This document shows positions 6,504 to 7,949 of a stretch of 7,949 nt of DNA, piece after piece. Position numbers and translations under genes: made by a program. The notes under the pieces are model-generated. The model was not told the DNA's origin, made no database searches, and saw nothing but the letters and a program-made list of their open reading frames with translations. This DNA comes from Bacillota bacterium (GTDB lineage Bacteria > Bacillota > Clostridia > Christensenellales > Aristaeellaceae): assembly GCA_023458835.1 (NCBI GenBank), contig JAEWWY010000133.1, positions 1 to 7,949 on the forward strand, read 5' to 3'. Each line of letters begins with the position of its first letter. Position 1 is the stretch's first letter.

Positions 6504-7496
6504 CTAAAATTGCGGCACTTCGCAAGGATCGTGCCAGAGCGAAATCATTTCATCATCCGCGCTGGCAAGGGACAGGGATACGCCGGAGAGCTCCTGGGTC
6601 GTTAAATAGTTTCCTACCCGGCAATCCGCAACAGCCATCCCCCGGGATGTGAGAAACGCATGCACATCGGCATAAAAGGTGGCCAGCTCCATCATGGTCA
6701 TGCCGCCGGCGCCGTTGACCAGCACCAGCATCCGCTCGCCCGCCCGGTAGCCCCCATCCCCGATCAGCTTTTCACATAAAAGCCCGGCCAGCTCCCGGCT
6801 GGTGGGAAGCGTTATCCTGCCCAGGCCGCCTTCGCCATGAACGCCCATGCCCACTTCAATTTCCCGCTCCCCCAGCCCGTCAAACATGCCCAGGCCGGAA
6901 ACGGGGTGCGTGCAGTTGGTGATGGCAACGCTGATGGTGCGGGTGCGGTCCCGGACGCGCTGGAACATGGCGATCAATTCCTCCATTCCCGCCCCCCGCT
7001 CCGCCATGGCGCCGACGATCTTCGTATAAAACAGCATGCCCGCCATGCCTCGCCGTTCCTCCTCCATCCCCTTGGGCGCGGAGGCGATATCATCGTAAAA
7101 CAGCACGCTGCGGGCGTTGATCCCCGCTTCTTCCGCCATTTCCATGGCCATATCCGCATTGAGCACATCGCCCGCGTGGTTCTGCACCGCCAAAAGCACG
7201 GGGCCGCCCTGGGAAAGCCGCTTGATGCCCTCGAAGATGGCATATCCGTTGGGCGCCGCAAAAACGTCGCCCACCACGTTCATATCAAACATGCCCTTTC
7301 CCACCCAGCCGATGACGGCGGGCTCATGACCGGCCCCATTGCCCATGAGGAAACGGACCTTGCCCTTTTCCTTTTCCTTGCGCCGTTCCATCATATGCGT
7401 GCCTTCCACCAGCCGGAGAATATCCCGGTGGGCAAGGGCATACCCCGCCAGGGCCTGATCCACCAGGGTTGCTTTTTCATTCTGCAGCTTTTTCAT
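6504..7496 (-). CDS. DhaK-like ketose kinase subunit (dihydroxyacetone kinase family, diverged)
   Basis: DhaK subunits bind a short ketose covalently through a histidine and pass phosphate from DhaL. The 330-residue length is normal. Key residues are present: GAGHEP (54-59, His57), NHAGDVLN (106-113, Asp110) and GMGVHGEGG (216-224, His220), matching E. coli His56, Asp109 and His218. The C-terminal part has NGAGGMTMMEL and RVGNYLTTQELSG, as in the family. Departures from the usual pattern are GNGAGHEP for GGGSGHEP, QNHAGD for (V/K)NYTGD and THPVSG in place of the Thr-Val-Pro loop, so the natural substrate may not be dihydroxyacetone. The ATG at 7496 has GGAGGAG 7 nt upstream, lying inside the end of the DhaL gene; the genes overlap by 20 nt, suggesting translational coupling. 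The ATP- or PTS-dependent mode cannot be told here. Confidence 0.87.
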   Translation of the reverse strand: MKKLQNEKATLVDQALAGYALAHRDILRLVEGTHMMERRKEKEKGKVRFLMGNGAGHEPAVIGWVGKGMFDMNVVGDVFAAPNGYAIFEGIKRLSQGGPVLLAVQNHAGDVLNADMAMEMAEEAGINARSVLFYDDIASAPKGMEEERRGMAGMLFYTKIVGAMAERGAGMEELIAMFQRVRDRTRTISVAITNCTHPVSGLGMFDGLGEREIEVGMGVHGEGGLGRITLPTSRELAGLLCEKLIGDGGYRAGERMLVLVNGAGGMTMMELATFYADVHAFLTSRGMAVADCRVGNYLTTQELSGVSLSLASADDEMISLWHDPCEVPQF

Positions 7497-7949
7497 GCGG
7501 AAGCTCCTCCTTTGCCATCATGGCAGTGCTTTGCGCCCAGTGGCCCATGAACAGCGCGAACGAATAAGCGCCGGCATCCATATATCCCCTGGACTTTTCC
7601 CCAAGGAAGCGGGCGCGTCCCTTTCTGGCCGTCATATCCCTGGTGCCCTGCGCCCCCTGCATGGCCGCCTCCGCCCCAAGCCGCAGCCCTTGCCAAAGCG
7701 TGGCCGGCCCGTTCATGGCCGCTTGGGCGCAAGGATACATGGCATCCACCACCGTCTTGTCCCCGGGATTCGCCCGTCCCAATTTCATCACCCGCTGGCA
7801 GCCCGCCATAAGCGCCGGGCCAAGGTTGCCGCCTGTCAGTTCCGGGCCGGCAAGGGCCTGGGCGAAGGCGCCCCAGTAGGCGCCATATAAGGGGCCGATG
7901 GCGCCGCCCATGCTCTTTGCCATGTGCTCGCCGACTTTGGCAAACAAAT
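7477..7949 (-). CDS. DhaL-like kinase subunit, 5' end outside the window
   Basis: The C-terminal 157 codons or so of a DhaL (nucleotide-binding subunit) homologue. DhaL normally has about 210 residues, so the N-terminal part with the Asp-rich Mg-nucleotide motif lies beyond the window edge. Visible family marks are SMGGAIGPLYG, GDKTVVDAMYP, and KGRARFLGEKSRGYMDAGA. The last is the family's GRASYLGERS..G..DPGA signature with Ala replacing Pro. The protein ends EELPHEKAAE, its TGA (7479-7477) lying inside the DhaK gene. Here dhaL precedes dhaK, the reverse of the common dhaKLM order. It should form the phosphotransferring partner of the DhaK-like protein. No start codon belongs to the visible part. 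Confidence 0.86.
   Translation of the reverse strand, partial: LFAKVGEHMAKSMGGAIGPLYGAYWGAFAQALAGPELTGGNLGPALMAGCQRVMKLGRANPGDKTVVDAMYPCAQAAMNGPATLWQGLRLGAEAAMQGAQGTRDMTARKGRARFLGEKSRGYMDAGAYSFALFMGHWAQSTAMMAKEELPHEKAAE

Noticed and set aside
6487..6525. TTG at 6525 as start of the aldolase
   Set aside because: It would overlap the kinase end and adds residues without family similarity; the ATG at 6486 follows a plausible ribosome site.
6837..7550. Plus-strand open frame across the DhaK-like gene
   Set aside because: His-rich translation without motifs, opposite to a gene with all DhaK catalytic residues.

Overview
The window looks like chromosomal DNA of a Gram-positive anaerobe of the Bacillota, probably a gut-type member of the Clostridia. 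The grounds are consensus sigma-A promoters (TTGACA with a 17-base spacer), strong AGGAGG-type ribosome binding sites, a CcpA/LacI-type regulator, a cytoplasmic glycoside hydrolase without a signal peptide and a split dihydroxyacetone-kinase-type enzyme. This taxonomic call is inference; GC content looks moderately high by eye.

Left half (1-5006) is a saccharide-use module. A truncated minus-strand gene (1-463) of unassigned, probably carbohydrate-related function is divergent from a large GH106-like alpha-L-rhamnosidase (721-3981, +). Directly behind the latter, 14 bp away, lies a LacI-family regulator (3996-5006, +). The 257-bp divergent region carries a recognisable promoter for each direction. 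It also carries two CG-centred palindromes with the same AAACGTTT core, one at the start of each predicted transcript. The simplest reading is that the adjacent LacI protein represses both directions and is released by a sugar. A perfect TATAAT box inside the last codons of the rhamnosidase gene may give the regulator its own promoter.

A 22-bp hairpin (5034-5084) separates this module from a convergent minus-strand operon. In transcription order that operon reads dhaL-like (7949-7477, 5' end outside the window), dhaK-like (7496-6504, overlapping dhaL by 20 nt), a DhnA/LacD-type class I aldolase (6486-5620) and an msrA-like gene (5595-5119). Spacing is 17 and 24 nt, so one transcript is likely. 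A ketose-type kinase plus a Schiff-base aldolase suggests phosphorylation of a short or branched ketose and its aldol cleavage. No dhaM is visible, so the phosphoryl donor is open. The DhaK and MsrA sequences both depart from their family consensus at informative places.

There is no RNA gene, CRISPR array, insertion sequence, origin or phage gene that I can recognise. The most notable points are the symmetrical two-operator control region, the diverged dhaL-dhaK-aldolase cassette, and the MsrA that lacks the conserved Asp-containing loop.
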